DNA of 64,000 nucleotides from SIG565 sp045650565 (GTDB taxonomy: Bacteria > Bacillota > Clostridia > Oscillospirales > Acutalibacteraceae), in assembly GCA_045650565.1 (NCBI GenBank), contig JAZRRG010000048.1, positions 1 to 64,000 on the forward strand, given 5' to 3'. Positions 43,099 to 51,178 of this stretch are shown piece after piece. The position numbers were made by a program, and so were the translations under genes. The stretch's first letter is position 1. Each line of letters opens with the position of its first letter. Below the pieces are notes generated by a model. It saw only the letters and a list, made by a program, of their open reading frames with translations. It had not been told where the DNA came from and made no database searches.

Positions 43099-43560
43099 TC
43101 ATGGGGCTCGTTTCAAGATGTTTTTTAAATATTTGCCCGTTTTTTTTAAGAATTTTTCAATTTTTTGCCAAACTCGCTTGACGATTCGGCAAAAATGTGC
43201 TAAAAGCCATCTGACAAGCCATTTGATTTTGCCAAATAACCAAGCAAACCTTTTAAGAATAAAGGTTAATGCCGGTATAAAAATGCGTGAAACGGTGAAA
43301 TTACAAACCACTCCGCCCAGAAGTATTCCAAAAAACATATACCCCCGCAGTTCTCCGTTACAAAATGCAAGTAACAATAAAAAAGTTGTTACCGCAATTA
43401 TCAAAAAGAAAGTTATGTCCTGAAAAAACACCGCCGCCGTGCTGTATCTTTTTACACGGCGGCAGGACCTAAACACATCGTAAAATAAGCAGTAAAAAAG
43501 ACCGAAAAGGCAAGATGCCGCAAAGGAAACGATTTGCTGATTATTCTTAATTTCCCACAT
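43099..43560 (-). CDS. yabQ: Spore cortex biosynthesis protein YabQ
   Basis: The 153-residue membrane protein has four or so helices in the first 105 residues (LFGLFYCLFYDVFRSCRRVKRYSTA links the first two) and a long Lys/Arg-rich tail. YabQ sits in the outer forespore membrane and is needed for cortex in B. subtilis. Its stop is 51 bases before divIC, and it begins 2 bases after yabP. Confidence 0.9.
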   Translation of the reverse strand: MWEIKNNQQIVSFAASCLFGLFYCLFYDVFRSCRRVKRYSTAAVFFQDITFFLIIAVTTFLLLLAFCNGELRGYMFFGILLGGVVCNFTVSRIFIPALTFILKRFAWLFGKIKWLVRWLLAHFCRIVKRVWQKIEKFLKKTGKYLKNILKRAP

Positions 43561-43562
43561 GG

Positions 43563-43832
43563 CTATTTGAAAATCCTTGAAATAAGACTACTCTTTTTTG
43601 TATCGGTGGTGTAAATAAAGGCAACCACCAACCCGCTTATTTCAAGCTCTCCGCTTACCGCATTGAAACCATTGATTTTTAGGTCGTTTCCACGAATGCT
43701 GAGATTTCCCATAGATGTTACAACATCTATCATCTCGTTTGAAAATTCAACAACCTCTTTTACACCGTCTATTACTGCTTTTTTGCGATTTTCTATTACT
43801 ATATTGTGCTTTAAGGATAAATCTTCTGTCAT
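43563..43832 (-). CDS. yabP: Sporulation protein YabP
   Basis: The 89-residue protein has KHNIVIENRKKAVIDGVKEVVEF and GNLSIRGNDLKINGFNAVSGELEISG, the beta-rich YabP/YqfC fold. In B. subtilis it works with YabQ in coat and cortex. Start ATG 43832, since the GTG three codons ahead is within the ribosome site (GGGGGTG). It belongs to a mother-cell regulated pair; no sigma-E box was sure enough to list. Confidence 0.92.
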   Translation of the reverse strand: MTEDLSLKHNIVIENRKKAVIDGVKEVVEFSNEMIDVVTSMGNLSIRGNDLKINGFNAVSGELEISGLVVAFIYTTDTKKSSLISRIFK

Positions 43833-43880
43833 AAAAAGCACCCCCTAACAATTTATATTAAAAAGTACTGTTTTTATGAA

Positions 43881-44123
43881 CTAATATACTATTTTATACA
43901 TATTACCCGCTTCCTCCTTCTTAACCGTTTCACTAACGGCTAAAACCTGTGCTTTTACAGTGCGGGTACCGAAGTTTATTTCTATAATATCATCTATTTT
44001 AACTTCGTATGATGCTCTGGCAGGTCTTCCGTTTACGATAACTCGACCCGCATCACACGCTTCGTTTGCTATGGTTCTTCGCTTGATTATGCGTGAAACC
44101 TTTAAATACTTATCTAATCTCAT
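43881..44123 (-). CDS. rqcP: S4-domain RNA-binding protein RqcP/YabO
   Basis: The 80-residue protein is an almost complete S4 domain: MRLDKYLKVSRIIKRRTIANEACDAGRVIVNGR, then the ASYEVKIDDIIEI stretch. RqcP works with RqcH on stalled 50S subunits to add Ala tails and is the YabO of the Firmicutes block. It follows hup after a terminator. Confidence 0.93.
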   Translation of the reverse strand: MRLDKYLKVSRIIKRRTIANEACDAGRVIVNGRPARASYEVKIDDIIEINFGTRTVKAQVLAVSETVKKEEAGNMYKIVY

Positions 44124-44142
44124 ATTTTGCTCACCAAAAATT

Positions 44143-44169
44143 TAAGCCGCCTAAACTACAGGCGGCTTA
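44143..44169 (-). terminator. Terminator after hup
   Basis: TAAGCCGCC pairs with GGCGGCTTA around 9 bases, with AAATTTTT on the downstream side of minus. The abundant HU gene is thus cut off from rqcP. Confidence 0.8.
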
Positions 44170-44180
44170 CAATTTAAAAC

Positions 44181-44453
44181 CTATTTTACAGCGTCTTTTA
44201 AAGCTTTACCAGCTTTGAACACAGGAGCTTTTGCAGCAGCGATTGTGATGGGCTGTTTTGTAAGCGGATTGATGCCCTTGCGAGCTGCACGTTCACGAAC
44301 TTCGAATGTACCGAAGCCAACTAACTGAACCTTACCGCCTTTCTTTAATTCAGCGCCAACAGTATCAATAAGTGCTACGAGAGCTTTGTCAGCAGCAGCA
44401 TTTGTAATGCCTGCCTTTGCAGCGATAGCTGCAACTAATTCTTTTTTGTTCAT
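44181..44453 (-). CDS. hup: HU family DNA-binding protein
   Basis: The 90-residue nucleoid protein: MNKKELVAAIAAKAGITNAAADKAL at the front, the FGTFEVRERAARKGINPLTKQPI beta arm with its Pro, and the ending GKALKDAV. It bends DNA as a dimer. Ala-rich and typical. Between mazG and rqcP, the usual place in Bacillota. Confidence 0.98.
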   Translation of the reverse strand: MNKKELVAAIAAKAGITNAAADKALVALIDTVGAELKKGGKVQLVGFGTFEVRERAARKGINPLTKQPITIAAAKAPVFKAGKALKDAVK

Positions 44454-44491
44454 TGTGAGTTACCTCCAAATTTTTTATTTCTAACGGCGAA

Positions 44492-45211
44492 TTAACCGTT
44501 TGAATTACTTGAATTTTCTTTTTCGGCCTGTTCGAACTCATTTATAAACCTATCGGTATACTTATTAAGCTCTTCCTCGCCATCAAGCCCTGCTTCCCTT
44601 AAAAGCGCCACGAGCGTAAAAAGCAATTCACCAAGTTTTGACGCTTCACCGTTTTTAATAAGTGAGAATTGCTTTTCTGCATTATCCAATAGTTTTTGAC
44701 TTTCGGGTAATAGAGAGCCCGCCTTTTGCGCACGCTTTTGAACCTTGGCCGCACGCATTAGTGCAGGGTACGACATAGGCACACTTCTCAGCGTATCGGT
44801 AAAGGATGCTTGATGCTTTTCATCCCTCTTGATTTTATCCCAGTTGTTAAGCACTTCCTCAGTGGTTTCAGCCACAACATCACCAAAAACGTGAGGATGA
44901 CGCAAAATCATTTTCCGAGCAATGCCATCAACCACATCTGTAATATCATAATCCTCTTCTTCGGAAGCCATTTGAGCGTGTAATAATATTTGCAAAAGCA
45001 CGTCACCCAGTTCTTCACACAAATCAGTGCTGCTTTCACGGTCAATCGCGTCAGCCGCTTCGTAGGTTTCTTCAATAAACTCGTTACGAATAGATTTATG
45101 TGTTTGTTCCCTATCCCAAGGGCAACCACCGGGTGAACGAAGTATGCGAATTATATCGACAAGCTGTTCAAATGTAAACTTGTCCTTTTGCTCTATATAT
45201 ACTTTTAACAT
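44492..45211 (-). CDS. mazG: Nucleoside triphosphate pyrophosphohydrolase
   Basis: The 239-residue all-helical enzyme cleaves odd (d)NTPs to monophosphates. LRSPGGCPWDREQTHKSI at ~26-43, then EETYEAADAI and EELGDVLLQILLHAQ carry the metal-binding Glu/Asp; the second half repeats the fold in weaker form. No fused methyltransferase domain as in some YabN. It starts an operon with hup. Confidence 0.95.
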   Translation of the reverse strand: MLKVYIEQKDKFTFEQLVDIIRILRSPGGCPWDREQTHKSIRNEFIEETYEAADAIDRESSTDLCEELGDVLLQILLHAQMASEEEDYDITDVVDGIARKMILRHPHVFGDVVAETTEEVLNNWDKIKRDEKHQASFTDTLRSVPMSYPALMRAAKVQKRAQKAGSLLPESQKLLDNAEKQFSLIKNGEASKLGELLFTLVALLREAGLDGEEELNKYTDRFINEFEQAEKENSSNSNG

Positions 45212-45292
45212 ATTTTCTCCAAAAAATCAATAGCAAACTAGTAAAAACTCCAAATATTGTGCATTTTTACAATATTTTGTGTTGTTTTTTAT

Positions 45293-46000
45293 TTATTTTA
45301 CATTATTTTGGGACGTAATATCGGTTATGAGCGATAAAATTGCATTAACCAGCACGTCCTCAGACAGAGCATTTAACTGCCTATAGCTATCCCCTGCTGT
45401 GCTACCTGCATCGTCAGATATCTTACGAACGCAAGCAAATTTTACACCATAGCTTTTGCAAACATACGCTATTGCCGCAGTTTCCATATCGCAGGACATA
45501 GCCGAAAATTCACTGCTTAAAAAAGCCCGTGATTTTTCGTTTTGCACAAAACAGTCGCCACTAACGGCAGTGCCTGTTTTAACACTCTCAAATTTTTTGC
45601 CTAACTCCAAGGATAACTGTTCATCGGCATAATAAATATACTCCTGCAATGGCTTTTCACACGGCTTATATCCAAGACCTGTTAAATCGAAATCGTGCTC
45701 TAAAAATCTATTGGGAACGGTGATTTCGTTTTTAGATATCCCACTAACACCGCCTGACAGTCCGCAATTTAATATTATTTCGGCGCCCTGCTCCGCCAAA
45801 GCAACCCCAGCGGCAGTAGCATTAACCTTGCCAATACCGCACAAAACCGATGTAACCAAGGCATTGTTTATTTTAAATGAATGCGCCTGTCTTCCCGCCA
45901 CCTTTGTAGAAATGGCGCCAAGTGCTACAGCTTTGTCCTCAAGCGGCTTATATTCATCCTTGTCGGCAATAACTATGCCAATTTTTATTTCCTTACTCAT
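45293..46000 (-). CDS. mtnN: 5'-methylthioadenosine / S-adenosylhomocysteine nucleosidase
   Basis: The 235-residue phosphorylase-fold enzyme hydrolyses MTA and SAH to adenine plus a thioribose, clearing products of SAM use. The core LCGIGKVNATAAGVALAE, NCGLSGGVS, the catalytic Glu in SCDMETAAIAYVC and the catalytic Asp in KISDDAGS are there. The last residues after LITD are a short extra tail. Coupled with the zinc-ribbon gene 5 bases ahead. Confidence 0.9.
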   Translation of the reverse strand: MSKEIKIGIVIADKDEYKPLEDKAVALGAISTKVAGRQAHSFKINNALVTSVLCGIGKVNATAAGVALAEQGAEIILNCGLSGGVSGISKNEITVPNRFLEHDFDLTGLGYKPCEKPLQEYIYYADEQLSLELGKKFESVKTGTAVSGDCFVQNEKSRAFLSSEFSAMSCDMETAAIAYVCKSYGVKFACVRKISDDAGSTAGDSYRQLNALSEDVLVNAILSLITDITSQNNVK

Positions 46001-46005
46001 TCTCT

Positions 46006-46374
46006 CTATTCCTCAAAAAACAACTTTGCTCCGCAATTATTACAAAATTTTGCCTCTTCTTCAACACTTGCACCGCAAGTGGCACATTGTCTTTTATGTT
46101 TAATCTTATCAATCTCGGCTTTTTCTTTTGCAATAAGCTCTTTGTTTTCCCTTATCTGAAGAATAATTGCTTTAACTTCCGCAGATGTGTTATCGTTCAG
46201 CTCAACCTCGGGATATAGCGCTTGACCGAGCTTTGCATAAAGCTTATATGTTTTATTTTCAAGAGAAGCGATATCATATTTTTGTTTGCCGACATTTACT
46301 GCATCGGTTGCCTTTTGCTTTGCTACCGAAAACAAATCCTTTGCCTTATCAAATGTTTCGTTTAAAAAATCCAT
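46006..46374 (-). CDS. Zinc-ribbon protein with helical N-terminal part
   Basis: The 122-residue protein begins with an amphipathic, Lys/Asp-rich helical domain (residues 1-~85; FDKAKDLFSVAKQKATDAVN) and ends in a rubredoxin-like ribbon with CATC and CNNCG spaced 14 apart. No membrane helix. Its gene is 5 bases before mtnN. Such proteins are common in Clostridia, with no known role; the ribbon may only hold zinc or bind a partner. Confidence 0.75.
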   Translation of the reverse strand: MDFLNETFDKAKDLFSVAKQKATDAVNVGKQKYDIASLENKTYKLYAKLGQALYPEVELNDNTSAEVKAIILQIRENKELIAKEKAEIDKIKHKRQCATCGASVEEEAKFCNNCGAKLFFEE

Positions 46375-46418
46375 AACTATCTCCTTTTTTCATATTATAA
46401 CATAATGCATACTGCTTT

Positions 46419-47888
46419 TCAAATACTATATTTTTCATAAAAAGCATTGATTTTTTCTTTTCTTCCGATTATTTCCTCGAAGTTATTTATATACTCATAC
46501 GGGTACTTAAAATTAAACACTCGCTCAATATACTCCCCTCTCGGCTGCCGCAGCTTTGTAACGCCCGAGGCACCGCAAGCCAATATGGTATGTGTTTCAT
46601 CCATAATGTAGACATTATAAAGTCCCTCATAGCCCTGTTTTGCATAGCCGACATTTTCAAGGTTGCCCACTGTTTTACTTTGCCTATACATATAATATGG
46701 TAAAATTTCATTCTCGGTTAGACGTGCACGAGCATATTTTACCATTTTAGCCGTTTCGTTACCGCTGTTATACTCTCCCGCACCGTTTTCCGATAAATTT
46801 GCGGCACGCTTAAAGGAAAGTGTATGTACTGTTACATTTTCGGGAGAGAGTTTGATTATCTTCTCCACAGTATTGCAAAAGCTATCGAAGGTATCGCCAG
46901 GTAGCCCCGCAATTAAATCCATATTTATATTTTTAAAGCCCACTTTTCTCGCAAGCAAATATGCATCCACCGTTTGCTGTGCGGTATGTTGTCTGCCTAT
47001 TATTTTAAGTACTTCATCACTCATAGTTTGCGGATTTATGCTGATTCTTGTGGCTCCGCCCTGCAAAATCGCCCTTAGCTTTTCCTCGTTAATTGTGTCG
47101 GGGCGCCCCGCTTCTACTGTGTATTCCGATACCTCGGTTAAATCAAAGCTATCACTTACCGCCTTCATTACTGATGTTATATCGTTTTGGTCAAGTGTAG
47201 TTGGTGTGCCGCCACCAATATATATCGTTTTTAATTTCAACCTATTACGCTTGGCAATTTCGGATGTATGCCTTATCTCATCAATAAGCTTTTCAACATA
47301 AATGGGTATTAACCTTTGTGCTTTATCCACCGAGTGCGAGACAAAGGAACAATACGAGCATCTCGTAGGACAAAATGGTACCGATATATATAAGCTAAAG
47401 GCATCGGGAGATGAGCGTTTAATAACGTCCGCCTCTATTTTGTGGGTTTGGCTGCAAAGCCCTATCTTTTCTTCACTTACAAGGAATTTTTCGGCAAACT
47501 CCCTATCCGCACCTTCTTTACCGATTTTAGCACAAATTGATGAGTATAGCTTTGCAGGGCGCACGCCCGTTAAAATGCCCCACTCCGACATATAACCCGT
47601 AACATCGGCAAAGCACAAAAACAGTTGAGTTGCCAAAAGTATTTCGCATTCTCTCTGATAATCTTCCTGTGAATTATCAATTTTTGCTTTATGGCTAACG
47701 GTTTGCCCCATCATACAAAGCTTTGCCGATAGATATGTTTCTTTTTGCTTTTTTTCAAGCTTTGTTATAGCATAGATATCCGACTCTTTTTCTTCACTTG
47801 TAAAAATAATTTTTTCAAACGGCAAAAATATTCTGCATATTTTTTCAAGTTCATAATTAAAGCCGTTATTTATATTTTGAATATACAT
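46419..47888 (-). CDS. hemZ: Oxygen-independent coproporphyrinogen dehydrogenase HemZ
   Basis: The 489-residue radical SAM protein has an ~150-residue N-terminal domain, then VPFCPTRCSYCSFVSH with the CX3CX2C cluster ligands (~residue 173), GGGTPTTLD, AGRPDTI, SINPQTM and DLIAGLPGDT. HemZ of Firmicutes is close to HemN in fold and is held to act on coproporphyrinogen or related heme steps. No other heme gene is near, so the true substrate is open. It starts 1 base after the MBL gene. Confidence 0.9.
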   Translation of the reverse strand: MYIQNINNGFNYELEKICRIFLPFEKIIFTSEEKESDIYAITKLEKKQKETYLSAKLCMMGQTVSHKAKIDNSQEDYQRECEILLATQLFLCFADVTGYMSEWGILTGVRPAKLYSSICAKIGKEGADREFAEKFLVSEEKIGLCSQTHKIEADVIKRSSPDAFSLYISVPFCPTRCSYCSFVSHSVDKAQRLIPIYVEKLIDEIRHTSEIAKRNRLKLKTIYIGGGTPTTLDQNDITSVMKAVSDSFDLTEVSEYTVEAGRPDTINEEKLRAILQGGATRISINPQTMSDEVLKIIGRQHTAQQTVDAYLLARKVGFKNINMDLIAGLPGDTFDSFCNTVEKIIKLSPENVTVHTLSFKRAANLSENGAGEYNSGNETAKMVKYARARLTENEILPYYMYRQSKTVGNLENVGYAKQGYEGLYNVYIMDETHTILACGASGVTKLRQPRGEYIERVFNFKYPYEYINNFEEIIGRKEKINAFYEKYSI

Positions 47889-47889
47889 T

Positions 47890-48507
47890 TTAACCCTTCA
47901 AATACATATTGTTTTTTCTCTCAAACTCAAGTGTGGTTTCCTCACCGTGACCTGAATAGACCTTAAAGTCCCCATCAAGTCCCTTTAACTTTTCGAGAGA
48001 CTGCCTCATCTCATTAGCACTTGCAGTTGGTAAATCATACCGCCCTATACTGAGCTTAAAGAGGGTGTCACCGCTAAAAATAACATCTCCCAAACGATAA
48101 CAAACACTGCCCTTTGTGTGTCCGGGAGTTGCTATTACTTCTATTTTTATATCACCAAAACGTAAAACATCCTTGTCGGCTACCGTTTTATCGGCGCATA
48201 TACTTATCGTGTTGCCGAGCATTAGCTGTGAGGCATTTATACAGCCATCGGCAAGACCTTTTTCATCCTCGTGACCTATAATAACCTGTGCATCAAAAAT
48301 CTCTTTTACTGCTAAAACGCCGCCAATGTGGTCGAAGTGGCAGTGGGTGAGTAAAATCGCCTTGTGTTCCTTATTTCTGTTTTGACTTGCAAACTCTATT
48401 ATTTCTGTTGTGGCTTCACCCGGGTCGATAATTATTGCAACATTTTTGTCTTCCAACAAATAACAGTTAGTCCCGAACATACCTGTCACAGATTTTTTTA
48501 TATTCAT
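47890..48507 (-). CDS. MBL-fold hydrolase, YqgX/glyoxalase II-like
   Basis: The 205-residue metallo-beta-lactamase fold protein has the metal motif THCHFDHIGG (residues ~55-64), a later His in TPGHTKGSVCY, FSGDTLF and a final YSGHGEET. Substrate of this group is often a thioester; it may be S-lactoyl-like or unknown. ATG 48507 with TTGGAGG 6 bases ahead overlaps the dtd stop by 4 bases (ATGA), so it is coupled to dtd. Confidence 0.9.
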   Translation of the reverse strand: MNIKKSVTGMFGTNCYLLEDKNVAIIIDPGEATTEIIEFASQNRNKEHKAILLTHCHFDHIGGVLAVKEIFDAQVIIGHEDEKGLADGCINASQLMLGNTISICADKTVADKDVLRFGDIKIEVIATPGHTKGSVCYRLGDVIFSGDTLFKLSIGRYDLPTASANEMRQSLEKLKGLDGDFKVYSGHGEETTLEFERKNNMYLKG

Positions 48508-48962
48508 TTTTTCCTCCAAGTATCTGTATCCAACACTATTGTAACGGGCCCATCATTTAAGAGCGTTACCTTCATATCGGCGCCAAACACCCCACGGCCC
48601 ACCGTTTTTATGCCAATGTTTTGTAGCTCGGCACAAAAGAGTTGATAAAGCTCATCGGCTTTTTTCGGCTCCATCGCCTCGATAAACGACGGTCGATTAC
48701 CCTTCTTTGTATCAGCGCACAGGGTAAAGTTAGAAATAACCAAAACTCCACCGCCAATATCCAGCACCGACCTATTCATTTTATCGTTTTCATCGCAAAA
48801 TATACGTAGATTTGCAGTTTTAGCGGCCAAAAGCTTTGCTTGTTCCTCACTATCGGTATTATGCACACCGAGAAGCACCAACAAGCCATCGTTAATACCG
48901 CTTATATTTTTGCCATCCACGCAAACCGATGCGTTGGCAACCCTTTGTATTACTGCTTTCAT
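48504..48962 (-). CDS. dtd: D-aminoacyl-tRNA deacylase
   Basis: The 152-residue enzyme removes D-amino acids (and Gly from tRNA-Ala) from tRNA. Seen: MKAVIQRVANASVCVDG at the start, SNFTLCADTKKGNRPSF (the SQxTL-type motif), and the Gly-cisPro-like end with NDGPVTIVLDT. Placed between relA and a YqgX-like gene in the well-known relA-dtd order. Confidence 0.97.
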   Translation of the reverse strand: MKAVIQRVANASVCVDGKNISGINDGLLVLLGVHNTDSEEQAKLLAAKTANLRIFCDENDKMNRSVLDIGGGVLVISNFTLCADTKKGNRPSFIEAMEPKKADELYQLFCAELQNIGIKTVGRGVFGADMKVTLLNDGPVTIVLDTDTWRKK

Positions 48963-48981
48963 TTATACCTGCTCCATAAAT

Positions 48982-51174
48982 TTATTGGTTTATTCTATCA
49001 ATACTGAACACGCCGTGTATTTTTTCCATATGCGTTATAATGTTTTTTAAATGCTCTACATTTTCCGCACTAAGTGTTACCACTATTATGGAGTTGCCAT
49101 CCTTTGTGGGTCGAGCATTTACCGAATGAAGAGACACGTGCATATTATAAAGCATTGCTGTAATATCGGCCAAAAATCCATCTCGGTCAACACCCAAAAT
49201 TCGCAGTGTTGATACAAATGAAGTGGTTTGTATATTTTTGCCCCAATGTGCATTTACCCACCGTCCTGGTTCCGAAACGCTTGATAAATCGAACGGTACA
49301 TTATTACAGTCACGCTTGTGGATGGAAACACCGTGTCCCCTTGTAATAAAGCCGATAATTTCATCCCCCGGAAGCGGTGCGCAGCATTTTGAAAACTTAA
49401 CAAGGCAGTCGTGCAAACCGTCTACAATAACACTGCTTGAATTATTATGTCGTGATACCGTTTTGATTTGCAGTGGCTCGGGCTTGGCAGATTTTATAAT
49501 TTTTGTGTAATCATCCTTAATGCGAGGCATAATTTTGGTTACCGACACGCCGCCATATCCTATAGCCGCATAAAAATCCTCAACACTTGAGAAGCGTTGC
49601 TTGGTTGCCAAATCCTCCAAAAATCCACGCATAGCGTCTTCCGAAAGCACAATAGAATTGCGCCTGAATTCAGCTTCAAGAGATGCTTTCCCGCTTTCAA
49701 TATTCTCGGCACGGCGTTCCTTTTTAAACCAAGCACGAATTTTGGTCTTGGCTTGATTAGTAACGGCAATGTTTATCCAATCTCTGCCAGGACCGTGTCC
49801 TGCCTGATTTGTTGTTAATATTTCAATAACCTCACCCGTTTTAATAACGTGGTTTATCGGCACTATTCTACCGTTTACCTTGGCGCCTATCATTTTAACA
49901 CCGACAGCCGAATGTATAGCAAATGCGAAGTCTATAACAGTAGCTCCGTTGGGGAGATTTATAACATCACCCTTTGGTGTTACGGCAAAAACATCCTCTT
50001 GATTTAGGTCCACCTTTATTGTGCTGATAAGCTCAGTAGAGTCGCCGCTTTCATCCTGATTTTCAAGAATTTGACGAACCCAAGAAAGCTGGTCCTCCAT
50101 TCTTTCATTATGGGTATCAATACCCTCCTTATACTTCCAATGCGCTGCGATACCGTACTCGGCAGTATGGTGCATTTCAAAGGTACGAATCTGTATCTCA
50201 AACGGAACCGCCTCACGCCCGATAACAGTTGTATGCAGCGACTGATAGCGGTTGGGCTTGGGCATAGAAATATAATCCTTAAATCTACCCGGAAGCGGAA
50301 GAAAAAGGTCATGCATAAGTCCTAAAATATTATAACAGTCCGCCACTGTATCGGTAATGATTCTAAATGCATAAATATCGTAGATTTCATCAAAATCCTT
50401 GTTTTGAATATACATTTTACGATATATCCCGTGAATTGATTTAACACGTGCCTGAATTGAAACATTAACCTCGGGGATTATTTCTTTAAGCCGAGCCGAA
50501 ATTTTTTCGTGTATATCCTTTAAAAGCTTTTCCCTCTGCTCCTTTTTGCGCTGCAAAAGTGCCTCAATTTCTGCGTATGCCACAGAGTCGAGATGCTTTA
50601 TGGATAAATCCTCTAATTCCTCTTTAATTTGGCGAATACCGAGACGATGCGCAATGGGGGCAAAAACCTCAAGCGTTTCAAGAGATTTTTCCCTTTGCTT
50701 ATAATCAGGCACGGCATCTATTGTGCGCATATTATGAAGTCGGTCTGCAAGCTTTATGATAATAACACGTATGTCCTTTGCCATTGCAATGAGCATTTTT
50801 CTCAAGTTCTCCGCCTGCAGCTGCTCTTTTGAGGAAAAATTAATTTTACCGAGCTTGGTAACGCCGTCTACAATAAGCGCTACCTCTTCACCGAATTCAT
50901 TTTTAATATATTCGAGTGTGATTTCGGTATCCTCAACCGTATCGTGCAGTAGCGCCGCCGCTACCGACTGGCTATCCATACCAAGCGAAACAACTATTTT
51001 CGCAACGTTAAACGGATGCATATAAAACTCTTCCTTTGAAGAGCGCAGTTGTCCCTTATGGGCGGCAACGCAGCACTCGTATGCCTTTTCTATAAGCTCA
51101 AAATTATAGTTGCCGCCTTGGGCAATAAGCTGTTCTTTTAATTCATTGTAATTTTTAAGATATGCCGCTTCCAT
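48982..51174 (-). CDS. relA: Bifunctional (p)ppGpp synthetase / hydrolase
   Basis: The 730-residue long RSH makes and breaks the stringent-response alarmone. HD hydrolase: LLHDTVEDTEIT near residue 75 and the earlier His in YMHPFNVA; synthetase: RVKSIHGIYRKMY and NRYQSLHTTVIG; TGS: VFAVTPKGDVINLPNGAT; then the helical part, the Zn-finger/CC stretch (SKCCAPLPGDEIIGF) and a C-terminal ACT. Both catalytic halves look active. It is 4 bases from recJ and starts the relA-dtd-YqgX-hemZ run. Confidence 0.98.
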   Translation of the reverse strand: MEAAYLKNYNELKEQLIAQGGNYNFELIEKAYECCVAAHKGQLRSSKEEFYMHPFNVAKIVVSLGMDSQSVAAALLHDTVEDTEITLEYIKNEFGEEVALIVDGVTKLGKINFSSKEQLQAENLRKMLIAMAKDIRVIIIKLADRLHNMRTIDAVPDYKQREKSLETLEVFAPIAHRLGIRQIKEELEDLSIKHLDSVAYAEIEALLQRKKEQREKLLKDIHEKISARLKEIIPEVNVSIQARVKSIHGIYRKMYIQNKDFDEIYDIYAFRIITDTVADCYNILGLMHDLFLPLPGRFKDYISMPKPNRYQSLHTTVIGREAVPFEIQIRTFEMHHTAEYGIAAHWKYKEGIDTHNERMEDQLSWVRQILENQDESGDSTELISTIKVDLNQEDVFAVTPKGDVINLPNGATVIDFAFAIHSAVGVKMIGAKVNGRIVPINHVIKTGEVIEILTTNQAGHGPGRDWINIAVTNQAKTKIRAWFKKERRAENIESGKASLEAEFRRNSIVLSEDAMRGFLEDLATKQRFSSVEDFYAAIGYGGVSVTKIMPRIKDDYTKIIKSAKPEPLQIKTVSRHNNSSSVIVDGLHDCLVKFSKCCAPLPGDEIIGFITRGHGVSIHKRDCNNVPFDLSSVSEPGRWVNAHWGKNIQTTSFVSTLRILGVDRDGFLADITAMLYNMHVSLHSVNARPTKDGNSIIVVTLSAENVEHLKNIITHMEKIHGVFSIDRINQ

Positions 51175-51178
51175 AGGT

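Noticed and set aside
44520..44550. A tRNA-like T-loop sequence (gttcgaactc)
   Set aside because: It is within the mazG coding region and has no acceptor or anticodon arms.
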